Part shown: one piece after another, positions 1 through 11,160 of the stretch
Position numbering within the stretch: the stretch's first letter is position 1
How the letters are laid out: each line of letters opens with the position of its first letter
Assembly (NCBI GenBank): GCA_036186865.1
Contig: AP025043.1
Coordinates: forward strand, 32,968,690-33,032,689
Source: Eustoma russellianum
Lineage: Eukaryota; Streptophyta; Magnoliopsida; Gentianales; Gentianaceae
Reading direction: 5' to 3'
DNA length: 64,000 nucleotides
Made by a program: the position numbers and the translations under genes
Notes under the pieces: model-generated
What the model was told of the DNA's origin: nothing
Databases searched by the model: none
The model's input: the letters and a program-made list of their open reading frames with translations, nothing else

Positions 1-1
1 T

Positions 2-721
2 GAAATATATGAGTCTTCAATATTCAATATGTTAAAATCAGATTATATAATTAAAACAGAGGAAAGAGATATTCCACTCTCTAAACCATTTGAAACAATA
101 CAACTTTTATCTTATAAATCACTAGAAAAACATAAAAAGAAAGGATATCAATATTTACATGTTGGTTTAATACAAGTAGGTATCAAACCTTTAACAAGAG
201 AAGGTTTGGATACATCAATATTAGTTGTCTTAAGAGATATAAGACATAATAATTTTGAACAATCACTTCTTAGTTCTGTAGAATCTAGTCTATGTACAGG
301 ACCAATCTCTTTTGATTGTTATCCTAATTTTTCATGTTCTTTGAAAGATACACAAATATTGAAAACTTTAGTACTTCAAATCAAAACACATGGATATGAT
401 ATGTTGCCAGGATCAATTCCATTGGCTTTAATATATCGGATTCATTACAAAGTAATGAGTTCCATGTTTATTGGTCCAAAACCCAAACACTCTTTAAAAA
501 GAGGAGAAACAATGATTTTACATACAGATCTTACCAGATCTAATGCTGTAATTTCAAGATCTATAAAATGGAAGGATGTAAATCTTCCAGATGAATGGGT
601 TTTGGAAGGAGCAGTTAAAGCTACAAATAAAATACATGAACCAAATACTGAGATCAACAAAATAAGACAATTAAATGATGGATCAGTTAAACTGAGTTTT
701 GCTAGAAGTTTTCTCCGCTAG
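2..721 (+). pseudogene. Copy A ORF1, movement protein segment
   Basis: This encodes a 30K-superfamily movement protein, which in plant viruses carries genomes through plasmodesmata. The frame is already open at base 2, so the start lies off the window; the first in-frame Met is at 29. The family hallmark is a hydrophobic strand followed by a conserved Asp, seen here as VVLRDIRH, in a beta-rich core of about 150 residues. Near the end there is one extra T in the run at 709-712 compared with copy B. It shifts the frame and creates the stop at 719-721, so this segment is cut from the coat protein. It differs from copy B at only a few residues, for example Met against Thr in the SSMFIG/SSTFIG stretch. 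The domain call is firm; loss of function is inferred from the frameshift. Confidence 0.85.
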
Positions 722-3056
722 AGAAAGAGATAATGCATCTATTTCTAGTACAATAAATTTAGGAAGATTTTCACAGATACCATCTGTGATAGATGTTCCT
801 TTCCAAAAACAAAGATTATATTCAACATCAGATGTTGAATATGCAACCTCTTCATTTAGAAAAGCTGATTATTCTACGGAAATTCCTAGACCAGTTTATT
901 CTAAAAAAGAGTATTATTCTAAATCTGATATTAATGCACCCAGTACATCACAAAATATTTATAATAAATCAGACTTTAGTGAACCTAATAGTCCAACACA
1001 ATCAGCAATAACAGATAATATTGCAAATGAATTAAATGTTATAGAAAAAGAATTTGAGGTAAATAAAATTATATTACACAATGATTTTTATAGCCAGGAA
1101 AATACTAGTAAAAGAGAATGGTTTTTTAAACATTATTGTAATATTAGAAAACAAATACAAAAAGATTATTATGAATTTATAAATACTCATAAAATAAATA
1201 TATTTTTCTTTGATTGGTTTCAAATATATGCTTCACAAAATAATATAGAATTTCCTTTTAAAACTTTAAACCCAATAATTGAAAAACCAAAAGAATGGAT
1301 AACCATCACAGCATCAAAAAAGATAGTGTCAAATCATCCACCTTTAGGAGGCATAAAGTTAGATGTATCAGGGAATCCAATAGAAGCTATTCCTTACAAA
1401 AATATGACAGAAGATTCTCTTACAAATACTAAACATATTATTCAACAAAATAATTATACAAATACACATCTACATACAATAGGAAAACAATTAGATAAGT
1501 TAGAAAAATATTATCAAACAACAACAATAAAATCTACAAGTGAAGAAATACCTAACCAAAAATTTAAACAACCATTATTCAAACCTTTTCAAATATCATC
1601 TTCTAGTATGCAAACTATATCTAATAAAGATGATTTCAATCAATTTATAAAACAACAATTAAATCGTATAGAAAAAAGTTTAGAAAATAGTAATTCTATA
1701 ACAAATGAGGTAGTTGCAGATTCAAATGTTAATACTTCTATAGCTAGCAGAACTAGAAATAAAGAAAAAGAAGTTACTTCTTCTAAAATTAATAATTTAG
1801 AAGAAAATGAATCTTCAAATAATTCGGATAATTCTGATAGTTCAGATAATGAAATAAGCAAAACATTTGAACAATTCCAGAATAACAATTCTAATAAAGT
1901 AGAAAAAATAGAATGGGATAAATCTATAATACCAGTACAAATGTCTACAGATCTAAAAATAAAACCTATTTCCCAATATCGTTTTAATGCACAATCAATA
2001 TATTCTTGGAATATAGATGGTATGTCAGAATATCAAATAATAAATGTATTACAACAAATGACAATGGCAGCCAATGCTTATAGAACTCAGTTAACACCTG
2101 ATGATAAAGCAATTGCTGAATATCTTATTTCTGGTTTCTCTGGACAACTTAAAGGTTGGTGGGATCATTATTTAACTCCCATACAGAGACAAGAAATATT
2201 AAATGCAATAAAAGTTGATGAAGAAAATAATCCTATAATTATAGATGAAGGAACAATATCTGATTCGGTTGCTACTCTTATATTATGTATATCCTTACAT
2301 TTTATAGGAGACCCATCACATATTAAAGATAAAAATGCTGAATTATTAGCAAATCTAAGATGTAGAAAACTTAGTGATTTTCAATGGTATAAAAATACTT
2401 TTCTAACCAGAGTCATGATTAGAGAAGATTCTAATCAGCCATTTTGGAAAGAAAAATTCCTTGCAGGATTACCAAATTTACTAGGGGAAAAGGTTAGAAA
2501 TAAAATAAGAGAAAATTCAGGACAACAAATAATATCTTATTCAAACTATACATATGGAGAATTAATAAGTTTTATACAAAAAGAAGGATTAAGATTATGC
2601 CAAGACATAAGATTACAAAGTGGTTTAAAGAAAGAATTAAGACAGACTAAGTCTGAATTAGGAACTTTCTGCAAACAATTTGATAATGATCCATATAAAC
2701 CTTATAATAAAGAATGTCAAGGAGAATGTTCTAGAAAACCTTATAATAGAAATATTAGAAAGCAATATAATAATAAATATAACAATCGATATAATAAAAA
2801 CATTAAATATAATAAAAGATTTCAAAAATCCTCTAATGAATTCTATAAAAATAAATACAACAATAAGTATACTAAAAAACCTTACAGAAAGACAAATTAC
2901 AAGAAAAATAAAAATACAAAAGATTACAAAAATATTGAATGCTATAAATGTCATAAGAAAGGTCATACTGCAAATTATTGTAGATTAAAAACAAAATTAC
3001 AAGAATTAAATCTAGAAGAATCCATACTAGAAAAAAATTTCAAATCTACTTGTTGA
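699..3056 (+). pseudogene. Copy A ORF1, coat protein (Gag-like) segment with CCHC zinc knuckle
   Basis: This 785-codon frame is the viral coat protein region of the polyprotein. The N-terminal third is Ser/Asn-rich. An acidic Ser/Asp run lies near residues 380-390. A conserved core with the GWWDHY motif follows at about residue 485, then a very Lys/Asn/Tyr-rich basic stretch (about 665-740). A CX2CX4HX4C knuckle, CYKCHKKGHTANYC, is at residues 748-761 (nt 2940-2981). The knuckle and basic tract are typical of nucleic-acid-binding caulimovirid coat proteins. The frame starts by overlap because of the upstream T insertion. It ends at 3056 because of an extra A in the run at 3031-3037, after which the matching frame continues one register later. 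Copy B lacks most of this region, so copy A is the only near-complete coat protein here. Confidence 0.85.
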
Positions 3057-4029
3057 ATCTTCTTCGGAGACAGAGGAAACATCTTTCGAGTCTGCTGAAG
3101 ATCTTCAAGTTGATGAAATATACGCATCTTCTTCAGAAACCTCTGATGAAGAAAAACATCTTTATGTTCTAACAAAAGAACAAGAAACAATATTAGAAAT
3201 GTTAAAACATATAGAGAATCCTCAATTACAAAAAGAATATTTAGATAGAATAATAGATATAAATTCAAAACAAAAAGAGACAAATAAACCAACTATATTA
3301 CCAAATGTTTCAACTAGTTATTATGATTTAACTAGTATATTAAATAAAAACAAAGATACAAAGAATAAAAATGCAACAATCCCAGATTTACAAAAAGAAA
3401 TAAAAGAAATAAAAATAGAATTAAAAGAGTTAAAAAATAAACAAAAACAAGATTCAGAAGTTATGAAATTAATACTTACAAAATTACAGACTACAGAAGA
3501 GTCTGATCAATCTTCAGAAACAGAACCAGTAAATATAGATAACAATATCATAGAAAATATTTCTAATGTTCCAGAAGATTTTTTATTTGTTTTAAGAGAG
3601 ATAACATCAAGAAAATATTTAATAAGAATAACAATAAAATTCTCAGAACAATATCAGTTAGATACAATTGCTCTATTTGATACAGGAGCAGATCTTAATT
3701 GTATTAAAACTAATTTGGTTCCAAAATCATATAGAGAATCTACAACTACTAGACTCTCTACAGCAAATAATACCAAATTACAAGTCAAAAGTAAAACTGA
3801 AGCTTATATTATAAAATCCAATACATCAATTAAAACAATGTTTTTAGTTGTAGATGATATTCATCATGCAGTTATACTAGGAACACCTTTTATGAATCTA
3901 ATTACACCATATAAAGTAGGAATTAATTCTATTTCTTTTAAAATAAGAAATAAAAAATTACATTTTGAATTTTTAGAAAAACCTAAAACAAAAAATTTTA
4001 GATTTAATAAAAGCTTGTTCTATTCATAA
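3038..4029 (+). pseudogene. Copy A ORF1, linker and retropepsin-like aspartic protease segment
   Basis: The third frame of the broken polyprotein holds an acidic Ser/Glu linker, a Lys/Glu-rich probable coiled coil (about 3380-3480), then a pepsin-like retroviral protease. The active-site triad is DTG in ALFDTGADLNC (nt 3670-3702), and the ILGTPFM strand lies about 65 residues on. Such proteases cut the ORF1 polyprotein into movement protein, coat protein and polymerase. Copy B reads on smoothly into reverse transcriptase from the same place. Here one extra T at 3996-3999 shifts the frame and stops it at 4027-4029. All catalytic residues I can identify are present, so the damage is to the reading frame rather than to the active site. 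Confidence 0.85.
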
Positions 4030-4678
4030 AGAACAAATAAATGCAATAATTAAAAGTAAAATTTTTCAATTACAATCATTAAAAGATACAGTAAATATAA
4101 ATAAAATAGAACAATATTTAAAGGATCCAAAGATAATTACTAAAATACAAAATCTTAAATTATCATTTGAAAATGAACTTTGTTCAGATCTTCCAAATGC
4201 TTTCTGGTCAAGGAAACAACATATAGTTGATCTTCCATATACTCCAGAATTCAGAGAAGAAGATATACCTACAAAAGCAAGACCAATTCAGATGAATGCA
4301 GAATTAGAAAAACATTGCAAAAAAGAAATACAAGATCTAGAATCAAAAGGATTAATTCAAAAATCAAGGTCTCCTTGGAGTTGTGCTGCTTTTTATGTCA
4401 ATAAAAATGCAGAAATAGAAAGAGGAACACCTAGATTGGTAATAAATTATAAACCACTAAATAAAGCGTTAAAATGGATAAGATACCCATTACCTAATAA
4501 GAAAGATTTATTAACAAGATTACATTCTGTATGGATATATTCAAAATTTGATATGAAATCAGGATTTTGGCAAATACAAATATCTGAAAAAGATAGATAC
4601 AAAACAGCATTCACAGTTCCATTTGGGCAATATGAATGGAAAGTAATGCCATTTGGATTAAAAAAATGCACCTTCTGA
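4030..4678 (+). pseudogene. Copy A ORF1, N-terminal part of reverse transcriptase
   Basis: This frame carries the protease-polymerase linker and the fingers/palm start of a caulimovirid reverse transcriptase, which makes DNA from pregenomic RNA. Family blocks are visible: the PTKARPIQM entry, a KGLIQKSRSPWS block, RLVINYKPLN, the first catalytic Asp in SKFDMKSGFWQI, and FTVPFGQYEWKVMPFGL. The frame breaks at 4660-4666, where seven A replace the six in copy C. This gives a stop at 4676-4678, just before the YIDD box. Copies B and C carry the same region unbroken, so this lesion is private to copy A. Confidence 0.85.
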
Positions 4679-5600
4679 ATATCAAAGAATTATGAATAAT
4701 ATATTTATGGATTATTCTAATTTTTGCATTGTCTATATAGATGATGTATTAATATTTTCCAAATCAATAGAAGAACATTTTAAACATTTAAAAACCTTCT
4801 TTTATATAGCAAAGAAAAATGGTTTAGTATTATCTAAATCTAAAATGTCTTTATTTCAGACTAAAATAAGATTCCTAGGTCATCATCTGACTCAAGGAAC
4901 AATTTTACCAATAGAAAGATCTTTAGAATTTGCATCCAAATTTCCAGATAAAATATTGGACAAAAATCAATTACAAAGATTTCTAGGATCTTTAAATTAT
5001 GTTGTTGATTTTATTCCAAATATAATAATAATTGCAAAACCATTACATAATAGATTAAAGAAAAATCCACCAATATGGACTGAAGAACATACTTCAGTAG
5101 TTAAGAAAATAAAAAGTCTAGTATCTGATATATCCTGCTTATATATAGCAGATCCAGATTTATTTAAAATAGTTGAAACAGATGCTTCTAACATAGGATA
5201 TGGTGGAATATTAAAACAATTACAAAATGGAAAAGAGTCTATAGTTCAATATACTTCTGGTCATTGGAATGATACCCAAAAATCATATTCTACTATTAAA
5301 AAAGAAATTTTGAGTATCGTATTATGTATTAATAAATTTCAAAGTGATTTATTAAATAAAAAATTTCTTTTACGTATTGATTGCAAATCTGCGAAAGAAA
5401 TTTTGCAAAAAGATGTTAAAAACTTAGCTTCAAAACAAATATTTGCTAGATGGCAAGCTTTATTAAGTATTTATGATTTTGATATTGAATATATAAAAGG
5501 AGATACAAATTTTGTTCCAGACTTTCTGACCAGAGAATTCCTCCAAAACAGACATAATGCCGAGGAAGTCAAAAGACAAAGGAAAGCTACCGGCGGATAA
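4679..5600 (+). pseudogene. Copy A ORF1, C-terminal reverse transcriptase and RNase H
   Basis: The last ORF1 frame contains the polymerase box YIDDVLIF (YIDD at 4734-4745), the FLGHHLTQG block, the connection domain, and an RNase H domain starting at ETDAS (Asp codon 5181-5183). A TSGHWNDTQKSYSTIKKE block and DFLTRE near the end match caulimovirid and Ty3-like RNase H. It ends at TAA 5598-5600, overlapping the ORF2 start by 44 nt, exactly as in copies B and C. RT and RNase H together copy pregenomic RNA and remove the template. The catalytic residues are intact, but upstream frameshifts isolate this part. Confidence 0.87.
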
Positions 5601-5647
5601 TGACAATAATATCCCACGGAAAACGTGGGCAGATAAAGTTGAAGAAG
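5557..5647 (+). pseudogene. Copy A ORF2, truncated after about 30 codons
   Basis: The ATG at 5557 and the following 90 bases match the start of the intact 461-codon ORF2 copies at 7833 (minus) and 12830 (plus). The gene is cut by the inversion junction at 5647, where copy B begins in the opposite orientation. The remaining peptide is the basic N terminus only. Confidence 0.8.
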
Positions 5648-5657
5648 TTCAAATCAT
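5648..5657. other. Junction filler between copies A and B
   Basis: Ten bases, ttcaaatcat, sit between the ORF2 stub and the inverted leader of copy B. The same ten bases occur 300 bp away at about 5950-5959 inside copy B's own leader. This is compatible with a templated filler copied during end joining. The match is short, so chance is possible. Confidence 0.45.
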
Positions 5658-6447
5658 AGGATTAGGCGGAACTAATTCCAGCCGGTCATAATAATATAAA
5701 GAACAGTAAATAAAAGGGAGAGGGAATTAGGTTAGGCGGAACTAATTCCAGCCAATAATAATAATATAATTATATATAAACAGTATTAAGGCGGAACTAA
5801 TTCCAGCCAATAATAATAATATAATTATATATAAACAGTATTAATAATAATTAGGCGGTATAAACCGACCCAATTATATAAATATATAATACATAAAACT
5901 AAGAAACAAAATTAAAAACAGTATTTAAAGAACACAAAAAGTAAAAGAATTCAAATCATACCATATATTTATTTCTTCAAAAATATTGGAGATACAACTA
6001 TTGTTTGAAGATTGGAGATCTTCAAGGATATTGGTTTCAAAAGGTTTAAATGAAAGATATTCAAGAACAAATAAAGTGTTCTTGGTATGGGATAGTATGG
6101 GAGAAAGCTTGGAAGTATCTTGGATGGAAATGGAAAGTGGGAATTATGAGAGAGAAAATGTAAGTAGTATGGTAGAAAAACTTGTGTCCTTTCAAGTGAG
6201 CATACCCCCTCCTTTTATAGGAATTTTGAGAGGAATATGGCCAAAATAAGGGTCCCTCTACTATTATTTGGTTTGTCATTTTCGCACAAATTTTTTTTTT
6301 TAATAATTTTTTTTTTTTACACTTGCGTAGATATTTCGCACAATTTTTTTTTTTGCATGTTATATCAACTATTACAATATCAACTATTACAATATCAATT
6401 CAAATTTTACAAATATGAAATTATTACAAATATTACAAATGATTATG
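5656..6447 (-). promoter_or_regulatory. Copy B intergenic region: pregenomic RNA promoter, poly(A) signal and leader start
   Basis: This non-coding stretch is the reverse complement of 14216-14960 in copy C. On the minus strand it holds A-rich tracts with two gtgcgaaa motifs, a TATA box (6211-6219), and an AATAAA hexamer (complement at 5968-5973) about 240 bp downstream. The leader then carries a GGCTGGAATTAGTTCCGCC motif three times. In pararetroviruses a poly(A) signal shortly after the promoter is skipped on the first pass and used on the second, giving terminally redundant RNA (established knowledge). Use here is inferred. Confidence 0.7.
5733..5846 (-). repeat. 57-bp direct duplication in the copy B leader
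   Basis: Two adjacent copies of a segment starting at aggcggaactaattccagcc and running through the following TA-rich stretch lie at about 5733-5789 and 5790-5846. Copy C has only one copy at the matching place (about 14823-14880), so the duplication is specific to copy B. Confidence 0.75.
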
Positions 6448-7833
6448 TTATTCTATCAAATCAACATCTTCATCCACTGCATTTGTCGATCCTGAAGATG
6501 ATGAAGGTTTTGCTTCTTGCAATAAAGGAGCAAATTTCATCAAAATATTTTGCATCTCTTCAGGGTCTTTCGCCATTGCCAGTTGAGATTGCATCCTTGA
6601 TTTATGTAATAAAAATTGTTCATGTCCGGGCTTCACCAGTGCTGTTATTGTTTTTCTGCTATCTGCAATTTGTTTTTGCGCATTCCATATTTTTATTTGT
6701 TCCATTACTTTGTGAGGGTAAATGGATTCTGGAATATTGAATGCTGTCCACCATTTGATATAAAATTTTCTTTTTATCAAGGGTACTTTTATACCAGGAG
6801 TATATTCTGCTCTCCATTGGAATACCCATGGCAAATAGAACTTCATATGAAATATCATCATTTCCGAAAATATCTTCTCTTCATCTGTGGGAGAATACAT
6901 CTTCGTAAATACTTGTAGTGATGGTCTCACTACATCATTCAAATATTCTGCACAGGAGCCAAAATGATCCCACCATGCGGCGAACCAATATGGAATATTC
7001 TTCGTCGTTATCCTTCTGGTATCAAAAAATATTAACCAGGTGTGTGAACCCCTGGAGTTTTGAAAATATAGGGAATTATACCAAGCTTGTTGGTAATCCC
7101 AATAATTAAAAGAGACATTTGAAAATAAATTTGAATTATATCCTGCAGGAAAATCAATTTCCTCAGATAAAGATCCAAATTGTTTTTGCCATTGCTCCGG
7201 TGTCATTATAGACACTATTTTAAAATTGGAGAAGGCATACTCTATATTATCTTTATTAAAATGATGTTTTATTTCACCAGAATTTGTCATTATCAACAGA
7301 TGTTGATAATATTCTGTAGTTTTTGCAATATTCCATGATTTATAGAAAAAATCTTTTCCAAAATAATTTTGTAAAGAAATTAATGGATTTTTATCATAAT
7401 ATGATTTTTCTATAGTAGTAATATATTGATAATAAGACTTTTCCACAAACTGGGTTGTTTGCACGGCTTTTTTATATGTGGGCATTTTGCTGGTAATTTC
7501 TGTGGATTGGGGTTTGAAAACTTTATTGGTTTTTTGGGTTATTGAAGTAGTTGGCTGTAGTTTTGATATTGCTGATGAAGTCTCTGCTATTTCTGTAGAT
7601 TTTGGAATATTGAATCTTTCAAGCAATGCTTGAAATTCAGAACTATTGGATAGGCTTTCAATAATGGATATTGGTGTTTTATTTGGAGATATTTGGGATA
7701 TTGGAACTGCGGCTATTGGGGTTTTTTGAAGAAGTTCTTCCTCTTCTTCAACTTTATCTGCCCACGTTTTCCGTGGGATATTATTGTCATTATCCGCCGG
7801 TAGCTTTCCTTTGTCTTTTGACTTCCTCGGCAT
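6448..7833 (-). CDS. Copy B ORF2, protein of unknown function (intact, 461 aa)
   Basis: This intact frame is the second gene of the virus, overlapping the ORF1 end by 44 nt. The N terminus is basic (MPRKSKDKGK) and is followed by a Pro/Thr/Ser-rich region to about residue 120. The middle is aromatic-rich with many Trp and Tyr and may form a globular domain (about 130-390). A Gln/Met helical stretch comes next, and the tail is Ser-rich then acidic (DEDVDLIE). No catalytic motif, zinc finger or membrane segment is visible. Florendovirus ORF2 proteins have a similar place and size and no known function (established knowledge). It differs from copy C at four residues: G/V, G/C, Q/R and L/P. A role in packaging, inclusion bodies or translation control is possible but unsupported by any motif. 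Confidence 0.8.
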   Translation of the reverse strand: MPRKSKDKGKLPADNDNNIPRKTWADKVEEEEELLQKTPIAAVPISQISPNKTPISIIESLSNSSEFQALLERFNIPKSTEIAETSSAISKLQPTTSITQKTNKVFKPQSTEITSKMPTYKKAVQTTQFVEKSYYQYITTIEKSYYDKNPLISLQNYFGKDFFYKSWNIAKTTEYYQHLLIMTNSGEIKHHFNKDNIEYAFSNFKIVSIMTPEQWQKQFGSLSEEIDFPAGYNSNLFSNVSFNYWDYQQAWYNSLYFQNSRGSHTWLIFFDTRRITTKNIPYWFAAWWDHFGSCAEYLNDVVRPSLQVFTKMYSPTDEEKIFSEMMIFHMKFYLPWVFQWRAEYTPGIKVPLIKRKFYIKWWTAFNIPESIYPHKVMEQIKIWNAQKQIADSRKTITALVKPGHEQFLLHKSRMQSQLAMAKDPEEMQNILMKFAPLLQEAKPSSSSGSTNAVDEDVDLIE

Positions 7834-9748
7834 TATGTCTGTTTTGGAGGAATTCTCTGGTCAGAAAGTCTGGAACAAAATTTGTATCTCCTTTTATATA
7901 TTCAATATCAAAATCATAAATACTTAATAAAGCTTGCCATCTAGCAAATATTTGTTTTGAAGCTAAGTTTTTCACATCTTTTTGCAAAATTTCTTTCGCA
8001 GATTTGCAATCAATACGTAAAAGAAATTTTTTATTTAATAAATCACTTTGAAATTTATTAATACATAATACGATACTCAAAATTTCTTTTTTAATAGTAG
8101 AATATGATTTTTGGGTATCATTCCAATGACCAGAAGTATATTGAACTATAGACTCTTTTCCATTTTGTAATTGTTTTAATATTCCACCATATCCTATGTT
8201 AGAAGCATCTGTTTCAACTATTTTAAATAAATCTGGATCTGCTATATATAAGCAGGATATATCAGATACTAGACTTTTTATTTTCTTAACTACTGAAGTA
8301 TGTTCTTCAGTCCATATTGGTGGATTTTTCTTTAATCTATTATGTAATGGTTTTGCAATTATTATTATATTTGGAATAAAATCAACAACATAATTTAAAG
8401 ATCCTAGAAATCTTTGTAATTGATTTTTGTCCAATATTTTATCTGGAAATTTGGATGCAAATTCTAAAGATCTTTCTATTGGTAAAATTGTTCCTTGAGT
8501 CAGATGATGACCTAGGAATCTTATTTTAGTCTGAAATAAAGACATTTTAGATTTAGATAATACTAAACCATTTTTCTTTGCTATATAAAAGAAGGTTTTT
8601 AAATGTTTAAAATGTTCTTCTATTGATTTGGAAAATATTAATACATCATCTATATAGACAATGCAAAAATTAGAATAATCCATAAATATATTATTCATAA
8701 TTCTTTGATATTCAGAAGGTGCATTTTTTAATCCAAATGGCATTACTTTCCATTCATATTGCCCAAATGGAACTGTGAATGCTGTTTTGTATCTATCTTT
8801 TTCAGATATTTGTATTTGCCAAAATCCTGATTTCATATCAAATTTTGAATATATCCATACAGAATGTAATCTTGTTAATAAATCTTTCTTATTAGGTAAT
8901 GGGTATCTTATCCATTTTAACGCTTTATTTAGTGGTTTATAATTTATTACCAATCTAGGTGTTCCTCTTTCTATTTCTGCATTTTTATTGACATAAAAAG
9001 CAGCACAACTCCAAGGAGACCTTGATTTTTGAATTAATCCTTTTGATTCTAGATCTTGTATTTCTTTTTTGCAATGTTTTTCTAATTCTGCATTCATCTG
9101 AATTGGTCTTGCTTTTGTAGGTATATCTTCTTCTCTGAATTCTGGAGTATATGGAAGATCAACTATATGTTGTTTCCTTGACCAGAAAGCATTTGGAAGA
9201 TCTGAACAAAGTTCATTTTCAAATGATAATTTAAGATTTTGTATTTTAGTAATTATCTTTGGATCCTTTAAATATTGTTCTATTTTATTTATATTTACTG
9301 TATCTTTTAATGATTGTAATTGAAAAATGTTACTTTTAATTATTGCATTTATTTGTTCTTTATGAATAGAACAAGCTTTTATTAAATCTAAATTTTTTGT
9401 TTTAGGTTTTTCTAAAAATTCAAAATGTAATTTTTTATTTCTTATTTTAAAAGAAATAGAATTAATTCCTACTTTATATGGTGTAATTAGATTCATAAAA
9501 GGTGTTCCTAGTATAACTGCATGATGAATATCATCTACAACTAAAAACATTGTTTTAATTGATGTATTGGATTTTATAATATAAGCTTCAGTTTTACTTT
9601 TGACTTGTAATTTGGTATTATTTGCTGTAGAGAGTCTAGTAGTTGTAGATTCTCTATATGATTTTGGAACCAAATTAGTTTTAATACAATTAAGATCTGC
9701 TCCTGTATCAAATAGAGCAATTGTATCTAACTGATATTGTTCTGAGAA
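7790..9748 (-). pseudogene. Copy B ORF1, protease-RT-RNase H part
   Basis: On the minus strand this frame is open from the protease DTG (ALFDTGADLNC) through the RT blocks, YIDDVLIF, FLGHHLTQG and the RNase H ETDAS to a TAA at 7790-7792. It has none of the frameshifts found in copy A. Translation from upstream is broken: the 9748-9754 deletion joins it to coat-protein sequence, and the coat-protein frame there is already shifted and ends at 9761. It is therefore a complete enzyme domain set without its normal N-terminal part. The long open frame suggests recent origin or low decay. Confidence 0.85.
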
Positions 9749-11083
9749 TTTTATGAGTATTTATAAATTCATAATAATCTTTTTGTATTTGTTTTCTAAT
9801 ATTACAATAATGTTTAAAAAACCATTCCTTTTACTAGTATTTTCCTGGCTATAAAAATCATTGTGTAATATAATTTTATTTTCCTCAAATTCTTTTTCTA
9901 TAACATTTAATTCATTTGCAATATTATCTGTTATTGCTGATTGTGTTGGACTATTAGGTTCACTAAAGTCTGATTTATTATAAATATTTTGTGATGTACT
10001 GGGTGCATTAATATCAGATTTAGAATAATACTCTTTTTTAGAATAAACTGGTCTAGGAATTTCCGTAGAATAATCAGCTTTTCTAAATGAAGAGGTTGCA
10101 TATTCAACATCTGATGTTGAATATAATCTTTGTTTTTGGTAAGGAACATCTATCACAGATGGTATCTGTGAAAATCTTCCTAAATTTATTGTACTAGAAA
10201 TAGATGCATTATCTCTTTCTCTAGCGGAGAAACTTCTAGCAAAACTCAGTTTAACTGATCCATCATTTAATTGTCTTATTTTGTTGATCTCAGTATTTGG
10301 TTCATGTATTTTATTTGTAGCTTTAACTGCTCCTTCCAAAACCCATTCATCTGGAAGATTTACATCCTTCCATTTTATAGATCTTGAAATTACAGCATTA
10401 GATCTGGTAAGATCTGTATGTAAAATCATTGTTTCTCCTCTTTTTAAAGAGTGTTTGGGTTTTGGACCAATAAACGTGGAACTCATTACTTTGTAATGAA
10501 TCCGATATATTAAAGCCAATGGAATTGATCCTGGCAACATATCATATCCATGTGTTTTGATTTGAAGTACTAAAGTTTTCAATATTTGTGTATCTTTCAA
10601 AGAACATGAAAAATTAGGATAACAATCAAAAGAGATTGGTCCTGTACATAGACTAGATTCTACAGAACTAAGAAGTGATTGTTCAAAATTATTATGTCTT
10701 ATATCTCTTAAGACAACTAATATTGATGTATCCAAACCTTCTCTTGTTAAAGGTTTGATACCTACTTGTATTAAACCAACATGTAAATATTGATATCCTT
10801 TCTTTTTATGTTTTTCTAGTGATTTATAAGATAAAAGTTGTATTGTTTCAAATGGTTTAGAGAGTGGAATATCTCTTTCCTCTGTTTTAATTATATAATC
10901 TGATTTTAACATATTGAATATTGAAGACTCATATATTTCATTTTTCTTGATCTTTGGAATGACCCAGTTATTTACTGCTTTGTCAAAATTTTCTATTATT
11001 ATTTCTTCAGTGTTGACAATTTTATTCTTATTTGCACATGTTACCGAGCTGCACGAACCAGATCCTTCGAACATATCTTCCAT
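9749..11083 (-). pseudogene. Copy B ORF1, movement protein and start of coat protein
   Basis: This minus-strand frame has the only true ORF1 start in the window: ATG at 11083-11081, 440 codons. The first 65 residues are missing from copy A. The 30K movement-protein core (VVLRDIRH) follows, and the movement/coat boundary is read without the T insertion of copy A. The Ser/Tyr-rich coat N terminus is present. Near 9829 two bases are missing compared with copy A, shifting the frame and leading to a stop at 9761. Just beyond is the deletion junction with the protease. Most of the coat protein, including its core and zinc knuckle, is absent. Confidence 0.85.
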
Positions 11084-11160
11084 TTTTATATATGCTTTCT
11101 TTTATATTTGTTTGGATCTTTGGCTACAAACACTTTGACGCATACAGGATTTATTGCTCT
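11084..11160 (-). promoter_or_regulatory. Copy B 5' leader upstream of ORF1
   Basis: About 75 bases lie upstream of the ORF1 ATG on the minus strand. They are TA-rich close to the start codon (tatatataaaa). Nothing else in the window matches this segment, so it is the only view of the leader between primer site and ORF1. It ends where the 34-bp filler starts. Confidence 0.5.

Larger units (their letters stand above)
1..5655 (+). mobile_element. Endogenous pararetrovirus copy A (Florendovirus-like), 5'-truncated by the window
   Basis: This is an integrated plant pararetrovirus read on the plus strand. In order it shows movement protein, coat protein with zinc knuckle, aspartic protease, reverse transcriptase, RNase H, then the first codons of a second gene. 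That order in one long ORF1, followed by a short-overlap ORF2, matches Florendovirus organisation (established knowledge). The window starts inside the movement protein: copy B has about 58 more N-terminal residues. Homology ends at about 5647, where the array flips to copy B. No integrase is seen, as expected for Caulimoviridae. The genus is inferred from gene order; a phylogeny was not possible. Confidence 0.88.
5656..11160 (-). mobile_element. Endogenous pararetrovirus copy B, inverted, with an internal deletion
   Basis: Read on the minus strand this copy runs from a short 5' leader (11160-11084) through the movement protein, a truncated coat protein, protease, RT, RNase H, ORF2 and the intergenic promoter, ending in the leader at about 5656. 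It faces copy A tail to tail. Compared with A and C it lacks about 2.4 kb between the early coat protein and the protease (junction 9748-9754). It also lacks the primer-binding-site end of the leader. RT and ORF2 are otherwise nearly identical to copies A and C, so the copies share a recent common source. Confidence 0.87.

Noticed and set aside
1640..2966. Antisense open frames inside the viral coat protein
   Set aside because: They are composition by-products of Lys/Asn- and Ser/Asp-rich codons on the other strand; no motif or start context supports them.
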